A stretch of DNA of 64,000 bases from Solen grandis (Eukaryota; Mollusca; Bivalvia; Adapedonta; Solenidae): contig CM037778.1 of assembly GCA_021229015.1 (NCBI GenBank), positions 15,505,504 through 15,569,503 of the forward strand, in the 5' to 3' direction. Each line of letters begins with the position of its first letter. Position 1 is the stretch's first letter. The position numbers were made by a program, and so were the translations under genes. The notes under the pieces are model-generated. The model saw only the letters and a program-made list of their open reading frames with translations. It made no database searches and was not told where the DNA came from. Below are positions 13,151 through 24,149 of this stretch, piece after piece.

Positions 13151-14430
13151 GTTTTTAAATAAATTTGGTATCATGCAAAAACTAATTTTTTACCTGCATA
13201 TCTGGAGCCCACAAACCCCCCTTTTCCCCTTGAAACACACACAACTTTAGTCCCTTCACACTTTGATTAGTTAAATGCTGCATGTTTAGTTACTAGCTGC
13301 TTTTTAAGAGTACATCCCGTTTTGTAGCTCCCCTTCCCGTCTCATTAAAGTTCCCTATTTTGTAAGCCCCTGAGTAAAAGCATTGAAATTTTCCCCACAT
13401 ACCCATTAACTTATGTCCATTACCATCCCCTCTTTTTCTAATTTTTTTTTTTTTTTGCTTTTTTGTTTTAAAAAAAAAAACAACAACAAAAAAAAAGGAC
13501 AGGCCCTTTTACTTATAAGTGCATTTTGTTGAGTCATTAGACGATGTGGGGGTTACTCATCACTTATTGTAGCCCAAGTATTTGGAACGTTGCTTGCAAC
13601 TTTTTTTTTGGTAGCACCAATTTTTGAATTTGGATCACATTTTAAGCATATTAGACCTGGAATCCCTCCTTTTTTAAAAAATGTAGATAAAGTTCTAAAT
13701 TTTATTTCTGTCTTATATAAATTAGTGATTAACTTTTTTTTATTTTAATACAATTGCTTTTTTAAAGTTTTAAAATGAATTGAAAAACGGGTTTAAAAAA
13801 TTTTTACGGGATTGTGTTAAAAAGAACACAAAAAAAAAGATATGCAAGCAATAGCAAATTCCCTTTTTGGAAAAAAAACTGAAACTTCATTAGTAGAAAT
13901 TACTTGAATTTACTATGCACAGCATAGATGCCTATAGGGAATCCCACATTTAAGCCTTCGAAAGAGAAGGCTGTTTAAAACAGCTGAGTATTTTATCATA
14001 ATTTAAAAAAATGGGAAAATTTTTGTTTTTTATTTGCTTCCCCTTTTTTTGTATAATTATACCTATTTACGAAACTTATGAATGCAGGAAGGAGATGGAG
14101 AGAGAGGAGGTGCATTGCGCTTATCGTAAGCAGTCCATTAAGACATATCTTTTGTTTATCTTTCTTATTATGACCATATTTAAGCAAGTCAAAGCTGGAA
14201 TTTATCATTGGGTTTATTGGCATGATGCTTGTGGTTTTATCCTTTTTGTTAAATTTACTATGATATACAAAATAGATGTGACAATTTTACATTGAAAACC
14301 CTGGTCTCAGTGCTGTGGCGCTTTGATCTACAACTTTTATGGCATGGATAAATTAGAAACTGACTGTCTACAAGGAGTGTTATAATATAGCATGTACCAT
14401 TATATGAATATACTGCTGATTGTTCTTCCT
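13151..14430. other. AT-rich non-coding
   Basis: Long poly-T/poly-A stretches (for example 13442-13490) and no splice-bounded coding sequence. The open frames at 13996-14295 on both strands are AT-driven and have no recognisable domain. Confidence 0.4.
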
Positions 14431-14434
14431 CACT

Positions 14435-14705
14435 GACTGGATTTAGTCATATAGCTTTTACAGGTGGAGGAAGACTGCTGCCACACTGCAGCACCGCACC
14501 ATAGACATGTGGCATGATACCACACCCAGTCACATTATCCTGACAGCTGGCCAATCAGTCCTGCAACTATTCTGTATTTACGCTAAGTGCCAAGTAGAAT
14601 CTGCCTGTGCATTTCTTACGACTTTGATATTTTGTGGCTGGGGATTGAACCAACAAATTTGTGCTGCAGATTCTCTAATCTCTTTGCAACCAGGACAGTA
14701 TATAT
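14435..14705 (-). repeat. degenerate copy of the tRNA-derived SINE
   Basis: It shares a central block with the better copy at 23839-24139: CTGCCACACTGCAG, GTAGACATGTGGCATGATACC or close variants, CACACCCAGTCACATTATCC and CAGTCCTGCAACTA. The right end keeps GGGATTGAACCAAC, a weak reverse-complement B-box. The A-box end has decayed. Judged older than the 23.8 kb copy. Confidence 0.65.
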
Positions 14706-15516
14706 AGTTTATGATGTATTAGGATCTTTGGCTTTTATAATTATGTGCATTGCTAACATAATCAACAAATATGCTACAAAACATAGAAGGCTTTTGTTGT
14801 GCGTTTTTTTCCAATATATGTATGGTTCAAAGATTATATGAGGTCGTAGATTCCAAAAGTAAAGAGTTAATAAAATAAACCAACACATTTGTATCCCTTT
14901 AAAAACTTTGCAGTAAAAAGAATGTGTTAGAATGGAAATGGAGTTTTGTTTTTTGTGCTTTATTGCAGAATGATGCATTTTAATGCATTCAGATGCTTTG
15001 TAATTAATTACTCAGGCTTATGGCCTTCATGATTAGATAACTGCAGTCTGCAATATTGGACCCAAAACAAAACTCTGATTTCCTGAATGTAATTGGGGTA
15101 CATGTTATAGATGTAATTTTTAGTTACAGTATGAATCTAATATACTTGAATCACTAAATTGATTAAAGAAAAAAAAATGTTTCTCTCAGTAAATTGATGC
15201 TTTTTTGGTCACATATCACTGAAATTTTTACTTGAAATTTAGTGCCTCTCTCCAAATCAAGATTTATGGAACATTAAGACTGACACACTCTTAAAGGGCA
15301 AAGCTGGTTACATTATCTTTAAAGTCTATTTACTTCAATTAAAAATGTTATTTACATTGTGACTTTGTTAAGTTTCAAAGCATTTAATTAAGATTTAAAC
15401 GTTTCTATTTGAAAGTCTTTATTTTTACACAGTTCATGTGGTTCGTTGGTGATTACTTTGTTGCATAATTTTTCTTTTTTTTTTTAACTGGAAGAATCTG
15501 TTGTTACTGTTGTATC
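14706..15516. other. AT-rich non-coding
   Basis: No gene, repeat boundary or RNA is seen. Short frames at 14709-14978 are not supported by splice context. Confidence 0.4.
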
Positions 15517-15753
15517 TTGACCCTTCCCTCATAGAGGAAACCATGAAAAGACCTATGCAAACAGCATAAACCAGATCAGCCTGCGAGTAACTCGCAGGTT
15601 GATCAGGTTTTATGCTGTTTGCTGCTCCTCAGTGGTCTGGAAATGAGGACTTAATAATTAAATTTGGTAAGGTTTAACTGGGTTTTCTGCAGATCAGGTT
15701 TATGTGGTACCTATTGAATGCGTCAAAATGAGTCTATTGAGGGAAAGGGTTAA
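15517..15753 (+). mobile_element. TTAA-flanked MITE, copy 1
   Basis: This is about 237 bp including the flanks, bounded by a degenerate left end (TTGACCCTTCCCTCATAG) and a good right end (TTGAGGGAAAGGGTTAA). The interior carries the hairpin CAGCCTGCGAGT/AACTCGCAGG, extended outward by GCATAAACCAGATCAG and its partner CTGATC..TTTTATGC on the far side. It aligns along its length with the copy at 17357-17594. TTAA flanks and CCCTTT-type inverted ends suggest piggyBac-style mobilisation by a transposase elsewhere; that is inference from the ends only. Confidence 0.8.
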
Positions 15754-15904
15754 TGAGCTGTCACAGTGTTCACAGGTATATTTAAATTAAGAATTAAGAA
15801 TATCCAATAGTTGCTTTTGGATATCATATAATCAGTTGTTGCATAAGTCCTATTTTACACTTCAGAGCACATAATATTACTGTAAGCAGTTGATCCTTGA
15901 ATTT

Positions 15905-15985
15905 GTTTGCTTAGGGTTTAATGTCTCATCAACAGTATTTCAGTCATTCAGGGACTTTGTCTATATAGGTCAAGTCTAGTTTTAT
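15905..15985 (-). repeat. SINE fragment
   Basis: TTTGTTTGCTTAGGGTTTAA followed by a word close to CAACAGTATTTCAGTCATTC matches the tail end of the SINE at 23839-24139 (GTTTAACGTCCCACCGACAG then TATTTCAGTCATTTGG). The rest of the SINE is absent. Confidence 0.6.
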
Positions 15986-16120
15986 CTTACAATCTCCAAG
16001 CAGAGTTGTCTTTCGTTCCTCACGGGGCTTGATGACAAGAATCTTGTCAAAACAGAAAAAAAATATTTAACACCTATTGAGATCTAAGATATAGAAACAT
16101 TGAAGAATGATTGTTTTTGT

Positions 16121-17300
16121 CAGAGTTGTCTGTCTGTCTGCCTGTCACAATTTTTGTCCAAGCATACCTCAAAAAGTATCAAAGCTATTAACTATTAACT
16201 TTCATTACGGAGAAGTGTCATGCACAAGAACCATAGCCTGCCCATCTATTTTTGGAGTTATTGCCCTTGTTAAATTTCATACTTAATTTTTGCCCGGGAG
16301 CATAACTCAAACAGTATCAAAGCAATTGATTTGAAACTTCACAGGTGGATAGATTTTTACGAAGAAAGTGTCATGCTTAAAAACGGCAATTGTGTGCATC
16401 ATATTTTTGGATTTTTTGCTCTTTTTAAATTTCAGACTAAATTTTTGTCTGGGGCCATATTCATAAAGCTCCTTTATTTTTTAAGGAAAATAATTCCTTA
16501 ACTGGAATAAATCTCCTAAGGATTTTTACAGATAAGATATAGGAAATCTCTAATAACTAGAAATCTATGTGAATTTAAGGAAAATTTCGAAACTAAGGAA
16601 TTTTTTCTCCTTAGGAGCTTTATGAATACGGCCCCTGGAGCATAACTCAAAAGTTATTAAAGCTCTTAACTTAAAAACTTAAAGGGTGGATAGATCACAT
16701 GGAGGAGAAGTGCAGTGCACAAGAACTGTAACTCTGCACCTCATATTTTCAGAGTTATTGCCCTATGTTAGATTTCATACTTATTTTTGTCAAGAGCATT
16801 TCTCACACACTGTAAGACATATTAACCTTGAAAATTCATAGGTTGATAGATCACATGAACAAGAAGTGCATTGTATAAGAACCTTAATTCTGTGCATCAT
16901 ATTTTTGGAGTGACTGCCCTTTGTTAATTTTCATACTTATTTTTTTTTTCAAGAGCATTACTCGTGCACTTGAGACTCATGCACTATAACCTTGAAACTT
17001 CTAGGCGGATAGACCTCACAAAAGAAAATTGCAGTGCACAGGAACCTTAATTCTGCAAATCAAATTTTTGGAGTAATTGCCAGTTGCTTAATTTCATATT
17101 CAATTTTAATTTTGTTTGGAGCATAACTTATGCACTATTAGACATATAACTTTGAAACTTCATGGTTAAGTAGACTCATGGGCAAGAATTGCAGTACACT
17201 AGGCATAATCCATTTCCAAGTTTTCTTGTTGGAGTTTTTCCCCTTTTATACAATTTCGTATCCCTTTAAAATAATTCCAGTTTAACTCATGCTATTGAAA
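16121..17300 (+). repeat. degenerate tandem repeat, about 160-175 bp units
   Basis: About six units share the words GAGCATAACTCA, TTGAAACTTCA, GTGGATAGAT, AGTGCAGTGCACAAGAAC and TTTTTGGAGTTATTGCCCTT. Successive unit starts lie near 16140, 16290, 16640 (after an inserted MITE), 16790, 16950 and 17110. Related but diverged units occur at 42453-43035 and 44601-45072. The array is decayed and non-coding. Confidence 0.75.
16451..16635 (+). mobile_element. 185 bp MITE inside the tandem array
   Basis: Near-perfect terminal inverted repeats: GGGGCCATATTCATAAAGCT at the left and AGCTTTATGAATACGGCCCC at the right. The interior is AT-rich and itself partly palindromic (AAGGAATTTTTTCTCC against GGAAAATAATTCCTTAA). 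It interrupts a tandem unit whose two halves read on either side, so it inserted after the array formed. The element class is not clear from the ends. Confidence 0.8.
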
Positions 17301-17356
17301 TTGAAGGGTACCGCAACCCTAAATGACAAGTGTTCATAAATAAGTTTTAATTGTAA

Positions 17357-17594
17357 TTAACCCTTTCCCTCATAGAGGACACCATGAAAAGACCTATGCG
17401 AACAGCATAAACCAGATCAGCCTGCGAGTAACTCGCAGGCTGATTAGGTTTTATGCTTTTCGCTCTCCTCAGTGGTCTGGAAATGAGGACTTTACAATTA
17501 AATTTGGTAAGGTTTAACTGTGGTTTTCTGCAGATCAGGCTTTATGTGATACTTTTTGAGGGCGTCAAAATGAGTGTATGAGGGAAAGGGTTAA
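17357..17594 (+). mobile_element. TTAA-flanked MITE, copy 2 (intact ends)
   Basis: Perfect ends: TTAACCCTTTCCCTCATA at the left and TATGAGGGAAAGGGTTAA at the right, so TTAA is on both sides and the inverted repeat is CCCTTTCCCTCATA. The interior holds a long hairpin, GCATAAACCAGATCAGCCTG..CGAG against its mirror image, and the words ATTTGGTAAGGTTTAACTG and CTGCAGATCAGG shared with copy 1. No coding capacity. The TTAA target is typical of piggyBac-type transposition. Confidence 0.88.
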
Positions 17595-18239
17595 GTGTTG
17601 TTAGACAGGGTGGTTCAGGTAACATTTTCTGAAAAAAAGTAGGTAGGTAGAGATTTTTTTTTAACTTCACCAAACCAATTTTAATGGGCTCTGCCCAGTT
17701 CAGATTGAAAGATGCTGGTTCAATCCCCATGATAATTCATTTAGAAGTGTTTTTTTAAAAAAAAAGAAACATAGTAGACCTTTTTTAAAATGCTATGAAA
17801 TAGAGGGGTTTAACAATGAAAAAGAATAGATTGCCTATCCCTTTCCCGCAGTGATTTTTTTATGACTATTTTGTAAATTTTTCCACAGTAAAAAGTCTGC
17901 TTGTGAGTGGTATTGCATGTCAATTATTAAAACATAACAGCAAGTAACATTAAATCCTCAGACTTAGGGGTCCTGTGTTTGTTTGCAGTTTAACAAGGTT
18001 TTCCCCCATAAAAATAGAAAACTGTTTTATCAGGGTGAGTTTTTTTATATAAAAAATCATTCCTGGAAAACACAAGGCATACTCCCATCCCCTGCAAGAA
18101 ACTGGGAATCAAGGGGGTTTAGATCAGAAGTTCTTTAAAAAAAGGTCAATAAGGGGCAGCTATGTAAAGGGGCATCCTAATTTAGGGTAACTTTTTTGAA
18201 AAAAAAAAAACACTTTTGTATCGATGCGGCGAAAAACTT
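17595..18239. other. non-coding spacer up to a gap
   Basis: No gene or repeat boundary is seen. Poly-A/T runs are inflated near 17750 and 18197. Confidence 0.4.
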
Positions 18240-18339
18240 NNNNNNNNNNNNNNNNNNNNNNNNNNNNNNNNNNNNNNNNNNNNNNNNNNNNNNNNNNNNN
18301 NNNNNNNNNNNNNNNNNNNNNNNNNNNNNNNNNNNNNNN
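18240..18339. other. assembly gap (100 N)
   Basis: Exactly 100 N, the conventional placeholder for a join of unknown size. Translations running across it are not real. The 5' end of the A-family element at 18340 is probably lost here. Confidence 0.98.
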
Positions 18340-20677
18340 TTATTAGGTTCTTATTGTGTATCCCGGTGTCCGTTTTTCAAGATTCAAAAATTCCAAGCAT
18401 CTACGGCAGATCCAAGATTCGAACCAAGGACGTCAATTTTTAAATGCTTATAAAAACTGTCCTATTTGAGATAGAAAGTTGAAATTTTGTCAGTTAGTAG
18501 GTCTCTGGATGTCTTAACAATTATGTGAAAATAAACGTCATATGATGTCACGTGACGTCATTTTACATATATTTATTATTATTATTCTTTCTTTCTTCCT
18601 AACTAAACGATTATTTTTTCTATGTTGCAATAATCCTAGGACGATGAAATTTTTATGGCTAATTAGTCACGTGAGGAAATTTTGATTTCTATGAATTTTA
18701 TATGTCTATGACGTCATATGACGTCACAATTGACATATGCTACAAAAGTTTGTACGCAGTCTACAGCCATTATTGATGAACCGATTTTCATCAAATTTTC
18801 ACAGAATGTGTATATTAATTTTTAGTTGTGCAACCCGGTGTCCGTTTTTCAAAATTCGAAAAAGTCCAAGGTTCTATAGCGATTCCAAGATTCGAACCAA
18901 GGTCGTAAATTTTAAAATGCTTATAAAATCTTTCTTTTTTTTAAACAGAAAGTTGATATTTGGTCAGTATATAGGTCTCTGGGAGTCTTAACGATTTTAT
19001 GAAAATTAACGTCATATGACATCACGTGACGTCATTATATGATAATGTATTTCTAATATTTACTGGATTATTTCTTTATGTTGAAATTTTCGAAGGGCTA
19101 TGAAAATTTAATGACACAGGCTTCAGATGCTGAAATTTTGATTTCAAGGATTTTCATATGCCTATGACGTCACATTTGAAATTGGCCACGAAAGTTTGTA
19201 ACTGTCCAATATTAATGGACCGATTTTCATCAAATTTTCACAGAATGTGTACATTAGGTTTTAGTTGTGCATCCCAGTGTCCGTTTTTCAACTTTCAAAA
19301 AGTCCAAGGATCTATGGAGAATCCAAGATTCGAACCAAGGTCGTAGATTTTCAAATGCTTATAAAATCGGTCCTTTTTGAGATATTTGGTTGATATTTGG
19401 TCAGTATATAGGTCTCTGTGAGTCTTAATGATTTTGTTAAAATGAACGTCATATGACGTCACATGACGTCTTTATATGAAAATGTTTTTCTAATATTAAC
19501 AAGAATATTTCTATATGTTGAAATTATTGAATGGCAATGAAAATTTAATGACATATGCTTCAGATGCTGAAATTGCGATTTCAATGATAAACATACGCTT
19601 ATGACGTCATGTGACATCACAATTGAAATTGACTCTGAAAGTTTGTACACTATCCAGAGCCATTATTAATGGACCGATTTTCATCAAATTTTCACAGAAT
19701 ATGTATATTAGATTCTTATTGTGTATCCCGGTGTCCGTTTTTCAAGATTCGAAAAGTCCAAGGATCTATGGCAAATCCAAGATTCGAACCAAGGACGTCA
19801 ATTTTTAAATGCTTTTTAAATCGGTCCTATTTGAAATAGAAAGTTGAAATTTTGTCAGTATGTAGGTCTCTCGGTGACTGATATTTTGTGAAAAAGAACG
19901 TCATATGACGTCATTGCATGAAAACTTATTTCTAATATTAACAAGAAAATCGTATATGCTACAATGGTCCATGGGCAATGAAAATTTATGAACATATCCT
20001 TTAGACGCTGATATTTTGATTTCTATGATTTTTATAGGTCCATGACCTCACTATGAAATTGAATACAACAGTTTGTTCACCATCCAGAGCCATTATTAAA
20101 GACTTGATTTTCATCATATTTTCACAGAATCTGCATTATAGGTTCTAGTTGTGCGTTCCGGTGTCTGTTTTTCAAAATTTGAAAAGTCCAAATTTCTATG
20201 GCATATCCAAGATTTGAACCAAGGACGTCAAATTTTAAATGCTTATATTATCGGTTCTATATGATATAGAAAGTTGATATGTATGTCTCTGGATAACTTT
20301 TAACATTTTGTGAAAATGAACGTCATATGATGACACATGACGTAATTACATGAAAATAATTTTTTATATTAACAAACGGTTGTATGCGCTCTACAGCCAT
20401 TATTTCTGGACGGGTTTTTGATGAAAATTTCACAGAACGTATATATTACAATGTAGTTGTGCATCCCAGTCTTCATCTTCCAAAACTAAAAAAAATGACT
20501 GAGAATCTTTGGAAGAAGACAAGGTCAAAATCCATTCAAGCATAACATCTTATCCAGATGAGCTAGGATACTGATATTTAGATAGCATGTGTAAAAGGAT
20601 CAAAGTGACTCAGTCGCTCAAGTTTGACTCAGTGTCGCAGAAAGTCCTATCTTTTGTCAGAACAAAAGAACATCTAG
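18340..20677 (+). mobile_element. Helitron/Helentron-like element, family A, + copy, 5' end lost in gap
   Basis: About five tandem units of 430-480 bp. Each has ACCGATTTTCATCAAATTTT, CACAGAATGTGTATATTA, a TCCCGGTGTCCGTTTTTCAA block, GATTCGAACCAAGG and clusters of TGACGTCA. The 3' end is GCAGAAAGTCCTAT, then a 7 bp stem CTTTTGT (20651-20657) pairing with ACAAAAG (20662-20668), five bases, and CTAG ending at 20677. A stem-loop just before CTRR with no target duplication is a Helitron 3' hallmark. The internal GCAGAAAGTCCTA copy is the sub-terminal repeat expected of Helentron/HINE elements such as bivalve 'pearl' repeats. No Rep/helicase coding is present, so it is non-autonomous. Confidence 0.8.
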
Positions 20678-20837
20678 TTCTTTTTTTCTTCTTTTCTACG
20701 CTTTAATTTCTATATGTTGCTATGGTCCATGAAAATTTAATGGCTTATACTTCAGATGCTGAAATTTTGATTTCTATGATTTTCATATTCCTATGACGTC
20801 ATGTGACGTCAAACTTGACGTTGTCTACAAAAGTTTG
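20678..20837 (+). mobile_element. family A outer fragment flanking the inserted copy
   Basis: Directly after CTAG the sequence TTCTTTTTTTCTTCTTTTCT, then a CTACGC..TTTCTATATGTTG segment, matches the T-rich 5' region of family A (seen in reverse at about 40500-40560). A core unit with GACGTCATGTGACGTCA follows. It reads as the remainder of an older family A element into whose 5' T-rich tract the 18.3-20.7 kb copy inserted. It is cut at 20837 by the 475 bp duplicated segment. Confidence 0.65.
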
Positions 20838-21312
20838 TAATAAAACTGTTCAAACATGTTGTATCATTGGTCTTTTTATATTTTATGCAATAAAACATCA
20901 TTAAATAAGAGGTTTACATAATACATAGCAGAAAAATCCCCCCTTTTAAGCTCACTCCCACCCCCTTTGGGTCCAGACACCTTTCCCCCCCCCCCCCCCC
21001 CCCCCCCAACAGTGAAAAATACACTGGAAGGGCAAGAAGCATGAAACTGTTATTTCACAACAATAAAACACAAAGTACGCAGGCAGCATGCTTTAAAAAA
21101 AACAATCGCTGGCAAAATGCAGAGAGCCTGCCTGTGGTAATTGCAGAGAGTCTGCCTGTGCTTCAAAAAGTGATGTGCAGGGAGACCCCCGTGCAACGAC
21201 AAAACCGAAAGTAGGGGGTTTTCAGGAAATTTACATTAAAATCGGCCAATTTGTTGGTATCTTCTTGAAGAATATACTTAAAAGAATACATTCGATGGTC
21301 ATATTATAGACA
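20838..21312 (+). repeat. direct repeat D, copy 1 (475 bp, poly-C tract)
   Basis: It is nearly identical to 22575-23057. It begins TAATAAAACTGTTCAAACAT and ends with TATTATAGACA. Inside are an unbroken run of about 23 C (20985-21007), CACTGGAAGGGCAAGAAGCA, and two GCAGAGAG.CTGCCTGTG motifs. The copies differ by a few substitutions and the C-run length, so duplication is recent. LTR-type TG..CA ends, a primer binding site and a polypurine tract are not evident. Confidence 0.85.
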
Positions 21313-22574
21313 GGCTATTTGCAAGCTATGATTTATCTTATTGTTTACGGAAAATGAATAATTTCATGGGTCCTTAGCCCTAATTTGTGTTTTTAATTTC
21401 ATACTTTCATGTTATTTGTATTGTTTCGTAGTCAGATACAAATCTGTTAAAAGTATATATGTGTTACTTTTTTTTTTACTATTTTGTTGATATAAAATAT
21501 ATAAGATAAATTTCCTCTAGGGTATTGTTTATTACAAAAATTCTCATAATTTGAATCGCCACTATTGCATGTTCCTTCAAAAAAAAAAAAAAAAAAAGAG
21601 AGAGAGAGAATCAAACATGAAAAAGATATTGTATTAATTAATGAGTCTATATTTTTAACTTTGTGCTAACTTTATCAGTTTACACATTAACATGCTTGAC
21701 AAAGCGAAAGTAAATACATAAATGAATGCATGCGTCCATGGATCATTCTTCGTAAAATAGTCGGTTTAAAGTAACAAATGATTACTAACTCTATCATTAC
21801 TTTGTCAAAAACAAGGCCACTAGGGACGTAACTTACATACAATATAATGATTATAAAATAATAGGCATTTTATAAAAAATATTATTCTTAAACATCGTAC
21901 TGAAGAAAGTAAATTTATTTTATAAGCGTATTTCGAAATATTGTGATTGTTGCGTAGAACAGATACGTCACTGTTAATTCATTAAATTTACAACGGATTT
22001 ACTTGTGTAATTCAAAGTCTAGGAGTATTTATGCAGCAGTTAGATTGTTGTTTATATATTTGACGGATTTCGGATTTTACAAAGCCTATGTCACATTTTT
22101 TTAAGAAAATGAATATTAATTTATCTGTTTTAAATATTGACTTTAATATCACTTTCAGTTGCCGTAGGAACGCGATAGGCTTAGTTTAAGTTGTTGTTTT
22201 TTTCAGTATGAATGAACAATATAAATGTGAGAAGAAACACCTCATATCTCACGGCAATTTGCAGCCAAAGAGTTTTAATCCTAATCGAATGTGTAATAAG
22301 TTGCTGAATATTTCGCAACAAACTGACAACCTATGCTACTTCTTACATAGGAAAGAATAAACGGTGTGTATTAGAACAATTGAATGCAGTATTTGTTTGT
22401 TTGTTTTGTTTTTGTTTTGTTTTTTGTTCAAATTATTCGGAGAATATAGGCGGCATCCCCCATCCCCTATTTTCTATTTTCTTTCAACCCCCCCCCCCCC
22501 CCCCCATTACTATGACAGTTTACCTACCACTGTGTGCATGGACTCACTGCTACATTTTTTAACTGTTATATTCT
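21313..22574. other. unique AT-rich spacer between the two D copies
   Basis: The 1.26 kb contains an A-run followed by (GA)n at 21580-21609 and a second C-run at about 22490-22505. No domain-bearing open frame is seen. The short frames at 22364-22630 read through G/T-rich low complexity (TTTGTTTGTTTTGTTTTTG). If D were a pair of LTRs this would be the internal region, but nothing retroviral is visible. Confidence 0.5.
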
Positions 22575-23057
22575 TAATAAAACTGTTCAAACATGTTGTA
22601 TCATTGGTCTTTTTATATTTTATGCAATAAAACATCATTAAATAAGAGGTTAAGAGGTTTACATAATACATAGCAGAAAAATCCCCCCTTTTAAGCTCAC
22701 TCCCACCCCCTTTGGGTCCAGACTCCTTTCCCCCCCCCCCCCCCCCCCCCAACAGTGAAAAATACACTGGAAGGGCAAGAAGCATGAAACTGTTATTTCA
22801 CAACAATAAAACACAAAGTACGCAGGCAGCATGCTTTAAAAAAAAACAATCGCTGGCAAAATGCAGAGAGCCTGCCTGTGGTAATTGCAGAGAGTCTGCC
22901 TGTGCTTCAAAAAGTGATGTGCAGAGAGACCTCCCGTGCAACGACAAAACCGAAAGTAGGGGGTTTTTAGGAAATTTATATCTAAATCGGCCAATTTGTC
23001 GGTATCTTCTTGAAGAATATACTTAAAAGAATACATTCGATGGTCATATTATAGACA
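22575..23057 (+). repeat. direct repeat D, copy 2 (483 bp)
   Basis: Second copy of the segment at 20838-21312, with a C-run at about 22731-22750 and an 8 bp extra AAGAGGTT duplication near 22650. The two copies lie in the same orientation, 1737 bp apart start to start. The 104-codon open frame at 22712-23026 is created by the C-run (poly-Pro) and is not supported. Confidence 0.85.
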
Positions 23058-23838
23058 TAATCAAGAAAGTGCCGAGGTTGTGTTTATGTTGGTACATCAC
23101 TAAACTGTTCGGCCAAGTTTCAGGTCGCAGTCGCTGATAATTGAAAAGTTTACACGCATATACATAGCTAAGATACTCTAATATTCCGTGTAATACTTAA
23201 TATTGAGCAACTCACCTTTGAAAAGTGACCATTGGTCTATTTCTTTTCCTTCCGTCCTGCATTTGCTAGTTTTTATGGCAGAGAATGACCAGTGCGAACG
23301 CAGAGAGCCTGCCGATATAGCGGTTTCCGCAGAGAGCCTGCTGATATGGTTATGCACCGTGTAAATGCTACCATGCAATAGAATCGTCAACGCGTGTAGC
23401 CTCGTGAGTTAAATTCCAATAACGCTTGTACATACGATCAAGACGACTGTATTACCCAAAGTTACTCCATTTTGTGCTTTTAGCTAACGGACAAATTAGC
23501 TTCCAGCGTCTTGAACGGATGACATGTGTTGATCATTTTGTTTCAAAAGTCTACACTTATACACGCTCATGGTATCTCAAGCTGGCAATTAAATTACATT
23601 GTACTATAACATATATTTTCACATAGGTAATCATTTATCATAAATTTGGAATATAGCTTGTACAACATTTATCGATTGATGAAACAATAAAGTCGGGAAA
23701 TTGCAATGTTTCAACAACGGTCTAAATGACATGTGTCAAAATGCTCAAAGGATTATGGGTAATGCAATGCTGCAACTGATATGTATAAGTAACGTAAATA
23801 AAATGATTTGACAAAACATTAAATCATTGTCAACACTT
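23058..23838. other. unique spacer with two GCAGAGAGCCTGC motifs
   Basis: No exon was confirmed. The motif GCAGAGAGCCTGCCGATAT at about 23300 and CGCAGAGAGCCTGCTGATAT at about 23330 echoes GCAGAGAGCCTGCCTGTG inside the D copies, so this flank is probably part of the same repeated unit. Otherwise nothing is identified. Confidence 0.45.
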
Positions 23839-24139
23839 GTTTAGTTTGTTTGTTTGTTTGTTGGGTTTAACGTCCCACCGACAGTATTTCAGTCATTTGG
23901 AGATGATGTCTACTTAATGCAGTTATAGTGCTGCCACACTGCAGTATCACGCCGTAGACATGTGGCATGATACCACACCCAGTCACATTATCCTGATACC
24001 GAGCCAACCAGTCTTGCAACTACCCTGAGCGCCAAGCAAGGGAGCTATAACAGTACCATTTTTTACGACTTTGGTTTCGAACGACTTTGGTACCTCCCGC
24101 TCCCGAGGCGGACGCTCTAACCACTCGGCCACTGGGAAC
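23839..24139 (-). repeat. tRNA-derived SINE, best copy
   Basis: On the minus strand the head reads CAGTGGCCGAGTGGTTAGAG, an A-box (TGGCCGAGTGGTTA, 24131 down to 24118), then CGTTCGAAACC, a B-box (about 24083-24073). This is the internal pol III promoter of a tRNA with a Ser/Leu-like A-box. The central body (GATACCACACCCAGTCACAT and neighbours) is shared with 14435-14705. The 3' end is an (AAAC)n tail, read as TTTGTTTGTTTGTTTG on +. It is not a functional tRNA because the acceptor stem and fold are not complete. Confidence 0.82.
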
Positions 24140-24149
24140 GGTACGCTTG

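Noticed and set aside
20838..23057. LTR retrotransposon with 475 bp LTRs
   Set aside because: No TG..CA ends, primer binding site, polypurine tract, target duplication or gag/pol sequence. A simple direct duplication fits better.
24070..24135. Functional tRNA gene on the minus strand
   Set aside because: A- and B-box are present, but the cloverleaf is incomplete and the sequence continues into a SINE body with an (AAAC)n tail shared with other copies.
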